Notes under the pieces: model-generated
The model's database searches: none
What the model was told of the DNA's origin: nothing
The model's input: the letters and a program-made list of their open reading frames with translations, nothing else
Program-made: the position numbers and the translations under genes
Assembly: GCA_030531915.1 (NCBI GenBank)
Contig: JAUNMD010000008.1
Location: forward strand, 1 to 20,929
Length of the DNA: 20,929 nt
DNA from: Pseudomonadota bacterium
GTDB lineage: Bacteria; Pseudomonadota; Alphaproteobacteria; Rs-D84
Direction of reading: 5' to 3'
Shown: one piece after another, positions 7,551-14,461 of the stretch
Numbering within the stretch: the first letter of the stretch is position 1
Layout: the number at the start of each line of letters is the position of its first letter

Positions 7551-7553
7551 AAA

Positions 7554-8258
7554 TTACAATTCGATTTTACCATTGGTGGCAATTAAATCCGCACCCATTG
7601 AAATCTTACCGCCCGCTTCGCGTACCAACAGGTCACCCGCGGCGATTTCCGCAAAGTCCAATGGATCAGATACGAAACCATCAAATTTGCCCGATGCAAC
7701 CCATGCCAAATCCAACGCTGGGCAACCCGTGCGACGAATGTCCGCAGGTACTGTACGCGAATCGTTCGTGTTAAATGCAACCGTTGCGTTTGGCAATTCT
7801 TCGATATTAGAAACCTTGACACGGGCGGAATGAAACGCGGAAAACGCGTATGCGCCACGTTCTGCCTCTGCATAATACAGGCGTTCGTCGATTGGTGAAT
7901 ACACCAATGCGATTTTGGTTTCGTCGTTTGTGCGCAGTGCCAACGAAATCGCGAAATGCGGATTTGCACGAACAAAGTTCGCCGCACCCGACAGTGACAG
8001 CACAAATTCGTCACGACCATCGCCATCGCGCGTTACGTTTGGCGTCAGCAGACCCGCCGATGGGCGCACCAACAACAAATCGTTCAAGATACTTTCTTCG
8101 ATACGGGCAGACGCCTTTTGCACAAAGTCGTGTGCACCATGCAATGACTGTTGCAGGTTTTCAATTTCACCAAAGTCATGGCGCAACCCACTGGCCGTGC
8201 GCTGCAATGCCATAAACATCTTGTTTAATTCCGTTGAACCTTTTATCAACAGTTCCAT
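7554..8258 (-). CDS. Inositol monophosphatase-family pseudoenzyme
   Basis: A 234-residue protein clearly related to the SuhB/IMPase family: NFVRANPHFAISLAL at 94-108 matches the stretch after the metal motif, RRTGCPALDLAWVASGKFDGF at 175-195 matches the family's 'RRTGSAALDLAYVAAGRLDGF', and EIAAGDLLVREAGGKIS at 204-220 matches the C-terminal motif. Yet every metal-binding site is lost. The first motif (D-x-V-T-x-A-D) reads DFVQKAS at 44-50. The GEE motif is replaced by LTPN near 71-74. The DPxDGTxNF motif reads LSLSGAANF at 87-95, losing both Asp. The WD of the last motif reads AE. It should not hydrolyse inositol phosphates and may bind a partner or RNA, as SuhB does with RNA polymerase in E. 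coli; that is speculation. It follows rpmE by 27 bp and ends at a terminator. Confidence 0.85.
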   Translation of the reverse strand: MELLIKGSTELNKMFMALQRTASGLRHDFGEIENLQQSLHGAHDFVQKASARIEESILNDLLLVRPSAGLLTPNVTRDGDGRDEFVLSLSGAANFVRANPHFAISLALRTNDETKIALVYSPIDERLYYAEAERGAYAFSAFHSARVKVSNIEELPNATVAFNTNDSRTVPADIRRTGCPALDLAWVASGKFDGFVSDPLDFAEIAAGDLLVREAGGKISMGADLIATNGKIEL

Positions 8259-8285
8259 ATCGGCGCCCCGTTTCCGTATTTTAGA

Positions 8286-8498
8286 TTAGAAGTTAAACCC
8301 AGCAAATTTACCCTTGAACTTTTCAACGCGCTGGCCCTTTTCACCAGAGTTTGTACGCTGGCCTGTCCATGCACTGTGGTTCAGGTTATCTGTGGACAAA
8401 ATCAAATCTTTTTTAACGGAACTGTACATTTTTACGGTCTTGCCGTCTGTACGTGTGACGTTGATTTCGTGATATTCAGGATGAATTCCTTTTTTCAT
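8286..8498 (-). CDS. rpmE: Ribosomal protein bL31
   Basis: A 70-residue protein beginning MKKGIHPEYHEINVTRTDG, the characteristic opening of bL31, followed by a basic TGQRTNSGEKGQRVEKFKGK segment. It is the form without the zinc-binding Cys residues: no Cys is present at all. bL31 binds the large subunit at the central protuberance and bridges to the small subunit. The start has a plausible AAGGG site and a well-formed promoter with a ~28-base leader. The IMPase-like gene follows 27 bp downstream, presumably in one transcript ending at 7524. Confidence 0.95.
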   Translation of the reverse strand: MKKGIHPEYHEINVTRTDGKTVKMYSSVKKDLILSTDNLNHSAWTGQRTNSGEKGQRVEKFKGKFAGFNF

Positions 8499-8533
8499 CT
8501 TATTACCCTTTGTTTAAATTTTTTAGCGTGCAG

Positions 8534-8561
8534 ATTATACAAGGATTTTTCTGTATTGCAA
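8534..8561 (-). promoter_or_regulatory. Sigma70 promoter of rpmE
   Basis: The minus strand reads TTGCAA (8556-8561), a 16-bp spacer and TATAAT (8534-8539). This is the best canonical -35/-10 pair in the window, suiting a ribosomal protein gene. The leader to the ATG at 8498 is about 28 bases and carries a ribosome site. Confidence 0.75.
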
Positions 8562-8567
8562 GAAATA

Positions 8568-9086
8568 TTAGTAACGACCGATGCACCCCAGATATGAATT
8601 GCCCGTAGATTCCAGTACATTTATGAACTGTGACTGGTTTTTACCAGAAAACAGTGCCAAAATCGTGCCCGCGTCCGTGGCCAGCATATCGGCCACCGTT
8701 GCAATGCCGGAATTCATTTTCTTGAAAAATCCGCTGGTCGGGTATATTTCCGCCGCCAGTAATTGATTTTGACCCGAATTATGCGACGCCCCCGCCGCAG
8801 ATGACGCACGAATAACCATCAACTGGCATTCCGGCGATATAATCAATTTGTCGGTAACAACCGCATCAGACCCCAGTAATTCGCCCCACCAACCGGTTGA
8901 TTCACAAAAAACAGGGTAATATATCGTCGCGTCCGGATTATCGCGCAGCGCACCCGCCACATCCAAATCATCGGTCATAACATCAGGCATTATACCGGTT
9001 GCAGTATTTATGACCTTGCGCGACAGGCGGTAATCATCATCGCCGGTCGTTCTGCGTGGCCAATAAAGAATCGGATATTGCTTCAT
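8568..9086 (-). CDS. Hypothetical protein, 172 residues
   Basis: I do not recognise this protein. It starts MKQYPILYWPRRTTGDDDYR, has no signal peptide or membrane segment, and looks like a globular protein with a Ser/Gly/Ala-rich second half. It has a WW pair at 66-67 and three Cys near 61, 86 and 168. A VirB6-like gene ends 69 bp upstream on the same strand and rpmE starts 69 bp downstream. An extended -10 (TGATATAAT) lies 8 bp before the ATG and no Shine-Dalgarno is present, so its mRNA is probably leaderless. The start is supported by that promoter. Reading-frame length, an in-frame stop and spacing support a real gene; a role linked to the secretion genes is only a guess from position. 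Confidence 0.65.
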   Translation of the reverse strand: MKQYPILYWPRRTTGDDDYRLSRKVINTATGIMPDVMTDDLDVAGALRDNPDATIYYPVFCESTGWWGELLGSDAVVTDKLIISPECQLMVIRASSAAGASHNSGQNQLLAAEIYPTSGFFKKMNSGIATVADMLATDAGTILALFSGKNQSQFINVLESTGNSYLGCIGRY

Positions 9087-9094
9087 TGCTAAGA

Positions 9095-9103
9095 ATTATA
9101 TCA
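9095..9103 (-). promoter_or_regulatory. Extended -10 promoter of the 172-residue protein gene
   Basis: The minus strand reads TGATATAAT, a perfect extended -10, with 8 bp to the ATG at 9086. The -35 position falls on an A6 run (9118-9123) next to a G7 run (9124-9130), so no -35 hexamer is present. Confidence 0.6.
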
Positions 9104-9155
9104 GATTCGGACTGCACAAAAAAGGGGGGGCATGTTAAAAAAAGGGCTTGATTTT

Positions 9156-10445
9156 TTATTTTTTTATCACGGCGTACCATTTTTTCAGGTCGCCCCACAG
9201 GGTATTCAGGTCTTTTTTTACCCCCTCGTAGAATGATGTCGGAATATTTACGTTGGCAAACAACGTCTTGACCAGCGCAGGAATCATGGTCATGAACATT
9301 GCAATGAATATTCCCATCATCAGGATTGTTATAATGCTGTCGTTGCGCAGCATCAATCCGTCTATCAAAAAATGCGAATCGTTTTGCGCCATCGCAGTGG
9401 CCAAACGTGACGCCCCGCCCCACGTGCCAAACACCGCATTCAAAAACATTACCGCAAATGTTATAAACACACCGACCATGGCGATGCCCGCCGTTCCTTT
9501 GACCACGTCATTTACAATCGCCTGAATATTTTTGCCGCCACTGGGGAATATGGGCCAGCCCGAAAACAGCCATGACAAGAACATAAATGGCAACATTATT
9601 AAATCCATGGACAGTTTTATGAATACCTCCAAGAAATACAGGGGCACGGGCAGCAACGCCATCAGGAACAGCACCAGCACCAACAGACCTGCAAAAAAGA
9701 TTGGAACATTTGGGAACACCGGCACATTCCACATCAGTTTATGCATGTACTGGGTATCAAACGCCATATTCATCATTGTCCAACCAACCGTCATACCCAG
9801 ACCAGTTATCTGGTGCACATTGGCGATTTCACATGTCAACCCATGGCGCAGGTTTGGCGAATACGCGCCCGCATTTGCCGCGGCGGTATCAACCGACACG
9901 GGATCTGCGATGGCGGTTGCAACCATGCATTCGGCAAACTTTTCATTACCGGCAACCACCCTGTTCAGGGTAAATCCGACACCGAACACCGGTTCAAAAA
10001 TGATGTCATTTAACATACGTGGCAATGGAATCAACAGCAATGCGCACACCGCGGTCAATTTTATCAGGTGCGTACTGAACGCGCTGGCAATCGACCATGG
10101 CTGGTCGATTTTAGCGTTCAAGAATCCTGAAAATATTTTCCACGCGAACCACACCGCGGTCAACCCCGCTGCGATTGGAATTATCACACCGCCAATCGCA
10201 CTGTACACGCGTGGCAACAGGTTTGACATTGCCGTGACAATATCTGAAAATAACTGGCACGACCAACACGATGAAAAGAAGTTCATTGCGTCCGCCATAT
10301 TGGTCGGCGACATGTTACGATATATGGAATACCCCAGTATGCCTGTTGCACCAATCAAGCCCTGAATTATAAATGGCGCAACCGCGCCCGCCGAAAGTGG
10401 CAGGAACGATAAAAAAACAATCCAAAACTGTTTCAAGCGGCTCAT
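9156..10445 (-). CDS. VirB6/TrbL-like type IV secretion membrane protein (paralogue 1)
   Basis: A 429-residue polytopic inner-membrane protein. An N-terminal hydrophobic signal or anchor (6-30) is followed by a CWSC motif at 60-63, membrane segments near 83-103 and 125-142, then FEPVFGVGF at 150-158 and a hydrophilic, probably periplasmic loop holding Cys173 and Cys205. A hydrophobic block with LPFMFLSWLFSG and two further segments follow, ending in the basic amphipathic tail KKDLNTLWGDLKKWYAVIKK. The same layout recurs in the four genes on the other strand, so it is a paralogue of them. VirB6 proteins form the inner-membrane channel of type IV secretion systems; assignment rests on topology and on tandem multiplication, not on a decisive motif. 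It is transcribed away from its paralogues from a shared symmetric promoter; its -10 lies 10 bp before the ATG, so the leader is only a few bases. Confidence 0.7.
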   Translation of the reverse strand: MSRLKQFWIVFLSFLPLSAGAVAPFIIQGLIGATGILGYSIYRNMSPTNMADAMNFFSSCWSCQLFSDIVTAMSNLLPRVYSAIGGVIIPIAAGLTAVWFAWKIFSGFLNAKIDQPWSIASAFSTHLIKLTAVCALLLIPLPRMLNDIIFEPVFGVGFTLNRVVAGNEKFAECMVATAIADPVSVDTAAANAGAYSPNLRHGLTCEIANVHQITGLGMTVGWTMMNMAFDTQYMHKLMWNVPVFPNVPIFFAGLLVLVLFLMALLPVPLYFLEVFIKLSMDLIMLPFMFLSWLFSGWPIFPSGGKNIQAIVNDVVKGTAGIAMVGVFITFAVMFLNAVFGTWGGASRLATAMAQNDSHFLIDGLMLRNDSIITILMMGIFIAMFMTMIPALVKTLFANVNIPTSFYEGVKKDLNTLWGDLKKWYAVIKK

Positions 10446-10454
10446 TTTATTTGT

Positions 10455-10491
10455 AATTATATCACATTTTGTCCCAAATTGTGATATAATT
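10455..10491. promoter_or_regulatory. Palindromic divergent promoter of the VirB6-like genes
   Basis: AATTATATCACA (10455-10466) and TGTGATATAATT (10480-10491) are perfect 12-bp inverted arms. Inside them, after one mismatched pair, TTTG (10468-10471) pairs with CAAA (10475-10478). Each arm carries an extended -10, TGATATAAT, facing outward: minus -10 at 10456-10461 for the gene ending at 9156, plus -10 at 10485-10490 for the four-gene operon. The two polymerase footprints must overlap, so the two directions probably compete. The symmetry could also be a regulator's binding site. Confidence 0.7.
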
Positions 10492-10518
10492 GAACAGATA
10501 ATTTAGATACCAGAGAGA

Positions 10519-11823
10519 ATGTTTTTATCAAAACGCAATCTTTTTACGTGCATGACGCGCGCATTGGGCGCGCTGGCGATTGCGGCATTTTGCGTGGGCG
10601 TGCCCGTGCCGGCATTTGCACAGTATGAAATTGTTGATGCGTTAAATCTGGCCCCGCTGGTGCCGATTGTGCTGGACGCGCTGATGGCGGTGGCAACGGG
10701 CGGCTATGAATTTTTTGTGGGTAATGGCGACGGTATAATCTATGTTTTGATATGGGGTTTTGTTGCCGTTTCCATATCACTGTATTTGATTAAATTATAC
10801 CTGCCGAAATTATGGGTGGGGTTCTTTGGTTTTTCAGGTGGCGGGGATTTTGCGTCGGGCAAGGTTACAGCCGAAAAAATTACCACAAATGTTTTGCATT
10901 CTGGATTTCGTGCGATTTTCGCTGCGGTTGTATTATTACAGATTCGTCCCGTATATGTAACCGAATGGTTGGTCAACCCGTTCTTGCAATTTGGGGCGTT
11001 GTACACGCACAGCATTACCGAAACGATAAATGAAACCGGCGTTGCCGCGCCCGCCGTGGAATGTCCGCCCGACATTGTGTCGCATGGTTGGATCAGCAAA
11101 TCATCATGTGAATTTTTGGTACAGCCCGTGTCCGACATATCGCACGCCAACAATCAGATTATCAAACGCGGATTTGAATTTATTGTGCGCGGGTTGCGTG
11201 GGTTGCTGACACTGGTGCCGCACGGTGGCGAAGATTTTATGAATGTCATATCGGGCATACTGTTGGTGGTTGCATTTGTGGGCAGCAACCTGTTCATGGC
11301 ATTGCTGATTATTCAGGCGATATTTAATTTCGGCATGGCGTTGGTATTGTACCCGTTTCAGGTTCTGACATGGGTTGCAAAACCAAAAGATGCGAATAAA
11401 TGGTTTGACGTATGGCCGGCGTTTTCCGGTATTACCAAGGCATTGCAACGCCTGATTATCACGATGATTGCGTGTGCGTTTATTCTGTGTGTAAATTTGG
11501 CGATTGTGAAATCGTTGTTTAACTGGTCAAATTCTGTGTTCGTGGTTGCCGCCGGTGGTACGGCCACAACCAACATGCCCCAGATGGCAAATGCCGGCAT
11601 TGGATTTGGGGGACATTCACTGTTGTGGATTTCATCGATACTGACGTTCTATTTGATGTTGCGCATATTCGAAATGACACGCGACCAGTTAAATTCTTAT
11701 GTCGGATCAGGTATGGACAAGTTGTATAAACAGGTTGGTTCTGACGCGTCCCGAACATGGGGCAACGCCAAGAATCTGGGCAAGCAAATTGGAAAAATAG
11801 CAGGTTGGATTAAAAAGAAATGA
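10519..11823 (+). CDS. VirB6/TrbL-like type IV secretion membrane protein (paralogue 2)
   Basis: A 434-residue protein and first gene of a four-gene operon. Residues 1-34 are a signal peptide (cleavage after AFA, before QYE). Hydrophobic segments follow near 73-95 and 128-145, then NPFLQFG at 153-159 and a polar loop with Cys182 and Cys197. The second half has a long hydrophobic block (242-287) containing YPFQVLTWVAK, and segments near 311-330 and 365-385. The tail, with SRTWGNAKNLGKQIGKIAGW, is basic and amphipathic like those of paralogues 1 and 5. There is no CxxC motif here, unlike paralogues 1, 3 and 4. The ATG has AGAGAG as ribosome site and a leader of about 22 bases. The stop overlaps the next start as ATGA, implying translational coupling. 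Function in a type IV secretion channel is inferred. Confidence 0.7.
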   Translation: MFLSKRNLFTCMTRALGALAIAAFCVGVPVPAFAQYEIVDALNLAPLVPIVLDALMAVATGGYEFFVGNGDGIIYVLIWGFVAVSISLYLIKLYLPKLWVGFFGFSGGGDFASGKVTAEKITTNVLHSGFRAIFAAVVLLQIRPVYVTEWLVNPFLQFGALYTHSITETINETGVAAPAVECPPDIVSHGWISKSSCEFLVQPVSDISHANNQIIKRGFEFIVRGLRGLLTLVPHGGEDFMNVISGILLVVAFVGSNLFMALLIIQAIFNFGMALVLYPFQVLTWVAKPKDANKWFDVWPAFSGITKALQRLIITMIACAFILCVNLAIVKSLFNWSNSVFVVAAGGTATTNMPQMANAGIGFGGHSLLWISSILTFYLMLRIFEMTRDQLNSYVGSGMDKLYKQVGSDASRTWGNAKNLGKQIGKIAGWIKKK

Positions 11824-13028
11824 ACGGGTTCATGAATTCTTTGGTTGATTCTGCCGTCCAATGCTGGGGGTGCGAGGTTTTTGACCGCCTGTTTCAGATT
11901 GTATCAACGGCGGCCGCAGCCGTGTATAAACAGTTTGCAATTTTCTGTGCGATTATATTCTGTGTGCTGTTTGCGTTCTTTGTCATCAATGCCGTGTGGC
12001 AGAATATCAAGGGTGGCGTGCGCGACCCATGGTATGCAAAATCCATACGGCCGGTATTTATCAATTCACTGGTGGCGTTGACGTTCCTGTCCATGGGCGT
12101 TATGTTCCCGCGATTTATGACACAGGTTACGTTTGAACCCGCATCAAAAATCGCATTGGTGTACAGCCAGAGTATGCTGCAAACCAACACCGATACAGTA
12201 AATGAAAAGGTTACATACCAGCCGATGGAAATGTCCAATGATGGATTTTATCGTCCACAATTACGCGACACAATTATTTTGCTGATGAAGACGACAATCA
12301 CACAGTTTCAATCGTTTATGAAACTGGGCATTGCCGTGATGGACAGTGCGTTCACATGGAAAGCATTGCTGGGTATTGGTGCACTGATAAAACATATCGC
12401 ATTGTTCTTTGTCGGTCTGTATTTATTCTATGGATTTTTCAAGTTATTTGTGCGGTTCTGCTTTTACTTTGTTGACATTATCATTGCGATGATGTTCTTT
12501 GCGTTTTTCTTTCCATTGTCACTGGTCATGGTTTCGTTCAAGGGGGCATCAGACGTACCATCGTGGATGTCGGGGTTGGGTTCAAAACTGGGCGTTGGAC
12601 AATTCAAGAGTTTGCTGAACGCGATTATTTCGCTGGCGTCGTGCGTGCTGACGTACACGGTGATTATGGTAATTATTGCAAAATTCTTTTCTGCACCGGG
12701 GACATCGGCCGCCGAACTGATGGGGGCAATATTATCGGGCGATGTTTTTGCCGCCGATTTGAACGAAGATAATTTGGCACAGATTACGTTGATGAGTGCG
12801 GTTGTGCTGGTCTATGTTTTGAATTTCATATACGACCAAATTCCACAGGTTACAAAAATGGTTCTGTCGGCGTTTGATGTCAGCGAAGAACACAAAATGG
12901 GCGACCAGTTGGCCGATGATGCAATGCGCCTGACCACGGACGCGGTACAGGCCGCAACGAAAATAGTAAAAACAGTTCTGTCGGGTGGCGACGCACCAAA
13001 GAAAGACGGTAAAGGCGGTGCGAAATGA
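11820..13028 (+). CDS. VirB6/TrbL-like type IV secretion membrane protein (paralogue 3)
   Basis: A 402-residue polytopic protein. No signal peptide: the N-terminus goes straight to CWGC at 15-18 followed by EVFDRLFQIV, matching CWSC-QLFSDIV of paralogue 1. Membrane segments lie near 39-60 and 78-98; FEPASKIAL then corresponds to the P-x4-G segment of the others, but the loop after it lacks the two Cys seen in paralogues 1, 2, 4 and 5. The middle is strongly hydrophobic, including FFFPLSLVMVSFKG, with further segments before and after. The C-terminus, rich in Lys and Gly (DAPKKDGKGGAK), lacks the TWG-type tail. Start and stop both overlap neighbours by 4 bp (ATGA). It is the most divergent of the set; a VirB6-like channel role is inferred from context. 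Confidence 0.7.
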   Translation: MNGFMNSLVDSAVQCWGCEVFDRLFQIVSTAAAAVYKQFAIFCAIIFCVLFAFFVINAVWQNIKGGVRDPWYAKSIRPVFINSLVALTFLSMGVMFPRFMTQVTFEPASKIALVYSQSMLQTNTDTVNEKVTYQPMEMSNDGFYRPQLRDTIILLMKTTITQFQSFMKLGIAVMDSAFTWKALLGIGALIKHIALFFVGLYLFYGFFKLFVRFCFYFVDIIIAMMFFAFFFPLSLVMVSFKGASDVPSWMSGLGSKLGVGQFKSLLNAIISLASCVLTYTVIMVIIAKFFSAPGTSAAELMGAILSGDVFAADLNEDNLAQITLMSAVVLVYVLNFIYDQIPQVTKMVLSAFDVSEEHKMGDQLADDAMRLTTDAVQAATKIVKTVLSGGDAPKKDGKGGAK

Positions 13029-14461
13029 TGAAAGCAAAACTGATTTCCATTGCCATTCGTTTCTTGATGGGCGCGATTGCGATTGGGTTGGGCATTTGGT
13101 ATTTGTCGTCGTCCATTGGTGGTGCGGCGTTGACATACACCAGCACACAAAACTTTTTAACCGCGATTGGTGCGGGCGATGATATTGCCAGCGCAAATGG
13201 CTGTTTTCTATGCGGGTATATCGCGGAATTATTCAGCGTGATTGGTAATGCCGCAGAAATATTCTGGACAGCGATGCTGGACAATATTTGGATTTTGTTG
13301 GTAATTGGTTTTGGTATTTACCTGTTTATATACACAACGCAATATATTTGGGACGCCACGAAAAAGACCACCGCATTGGACACCAAGGAAAAGAAACTGG
13401 AATTTTCCGCGTGGTTTGACAAAGCATGGCGTCAGGCCGCACGTATAATGTTTGTCGGTGCGATTCTGGGGACGCTGGGAATGGGCGGGACAACCGCATT
13501 GCGCGCGATTTCAAATGTCACAATCACGCCGGTGTTATATGTTGGGGCGGAAATGTCCATGGCCGCATCGGGCGTTGTTGATGCAACGCAATGTGGGGCG
13601 ATTGATAACCCCGCATCGGGCGATTTGTTAAATCCAATTCTGCAACCGTTTATGTGCACGATGGGCAACCTGAATGCCGTAATGCTGGCGGGGGCCGCGG
13701 GCGGGTTTGCAATGATGAACTATGCGTGGCTGGGCATGGGTGGTGGCGCATTTACGTGGATTGCGGGATTCGTGCTGGTCATAATGTTTTTGATAATTGG
13801 ATTTGACCTGTTTTTCCAAGTGTTATCGGTCGTATTCAAATTGGTGTTTATTATCATATTCCTGCCGCTGATAATTGCTGCGACCGCGTTCGAGGGGACA
13901 TGGAAACTGGCCAGCAATGTTGTTGCCAATGCGGTAACGATGCTGGTTAAATCCGCGGTTCAGATTGTTGCGATTTCGTTAAAGATTCTGATTATATACG
14001 CGACGGTGTCTTTTGCCGCCGACGAATATTTCCCAGGGCCCGCCGATGGGTACAGTGCGATTATGCCACCACTGTTGGGACGCACGGTGAAAAATCCAGA
14101 TGCACAAACTATGTCGGTTATGAACGTGTTTGCAACGTGTGAACGTGTCGCATTATCAGATGGCGAAATGGATGCCGATAAATTCAAAGATTGCTTTACC
14201 GCCCAGCGCGCAATGGTTGAACGCACGTATCCAAATGCATTTGATTTCTTGGACGACGGATTTGATTTCTTGCTGATAATGTTCTTTATGTTCGTGTTGT
14301 ATTTCTTTGCCATATCGCCCAAGGTTGATGCGATTCTGGGCAAAGGCAGCAAGGAACAATTTGATTTTGGCACATGGACAAAAGATTTGGGTAAAAAGAT
14401 TTGGAGCGTCCCGCAACAGGTATTTGATGCCGTATCCAAGGCCGCAGGAAAGAAAGATTGA
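13025..14461 (+). CDS. VirB6/TrbL-like type IV secretion membrane protein (paralogue 4)
   Basis: A 478-residue polytopic protein. An uncleaved-looking hydrophobic N-terminus (8-28) is followed by CFLC at 60-63, the same position as CWSC in paralogue 1, then membrane segments near 88-105 and 140-158. TPVLYVG at 168-174 leads into a polar loop with Cys190 and Cys211. A long hydrophobic region with IIFLPLIIAATAFEG follows. A further extended polar region near 330-420 holds two more Cys before the last membrane segment, and the tail carries GTWTKDLGKKIWSVPQQ. It overlaps its upstream neighbour by ATGA and its downstream neighbour by one base (TGATG). Two adjacent ATG codons open the gene; either could be used. 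Type IV secretion role inferred as for its paralogues. Confidence 0.7.
   Translation: MMKAKLISIAIRFLMGAIAIGLGIWYLSSSIGGAALTYTSTQNFLTAIGAGDDIASANGCFLCGYIAELFSVIGNAAEIFWTAMLDNIWILLVIGFGIYLFIYTTQYIWDATKKTTALDTKEKKLEFSAWFDKAWRQAARIMFVGAILGTLGMGGTTALRAISNVTITPVLYVGAEMSMAASGVVDATQCGAIDNPASGDLLNPILQPFMCTMGNLNAVMLAGAAGGFAMMNYAWLGMGGGAFTWIAGFVLVIMFLIIGFDLFFQVLSVVFKLVFIIIFLPLIIAATAFEGTWKLASNVVANAVTMLVKSAVQIVAISLKILIIYATVSFAADEYFPGPADGYSAIMPPLLGRTVKNPDAQTMSVMNVFATCERVALSDGEMDADKFKDCFTAQRAMVERTYPNAFDFLDDGFDFLLIMFFMFVLYFFAISPKVDAILGKGSKEQFDFGTWTKDLGKKIWSVPQQVFDAVSKAAGKKD

Noticed and set aside
9118..9160. Terminator between VirB6-like copy 1 and the 172-residue protein gene
   Set aside because: Only A and T runs that could form a weak A-T stem; no GC-rich hairpin, so I do not call it.
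9532..10365. 277-codon open frame on the plus strand opposite VirB6-like copy 1
   Set aside because: Composition follows from the complementary hydrophobic protein; the minus frame has a promoter, signal sequence and paralogues.
14458..14460. TTG at 14458 as the start of VirB6-like copy 5
   Set aside because: The ATG immediately after forms the usual TGATG coupling junction and has a ribosome site at fitting distance.
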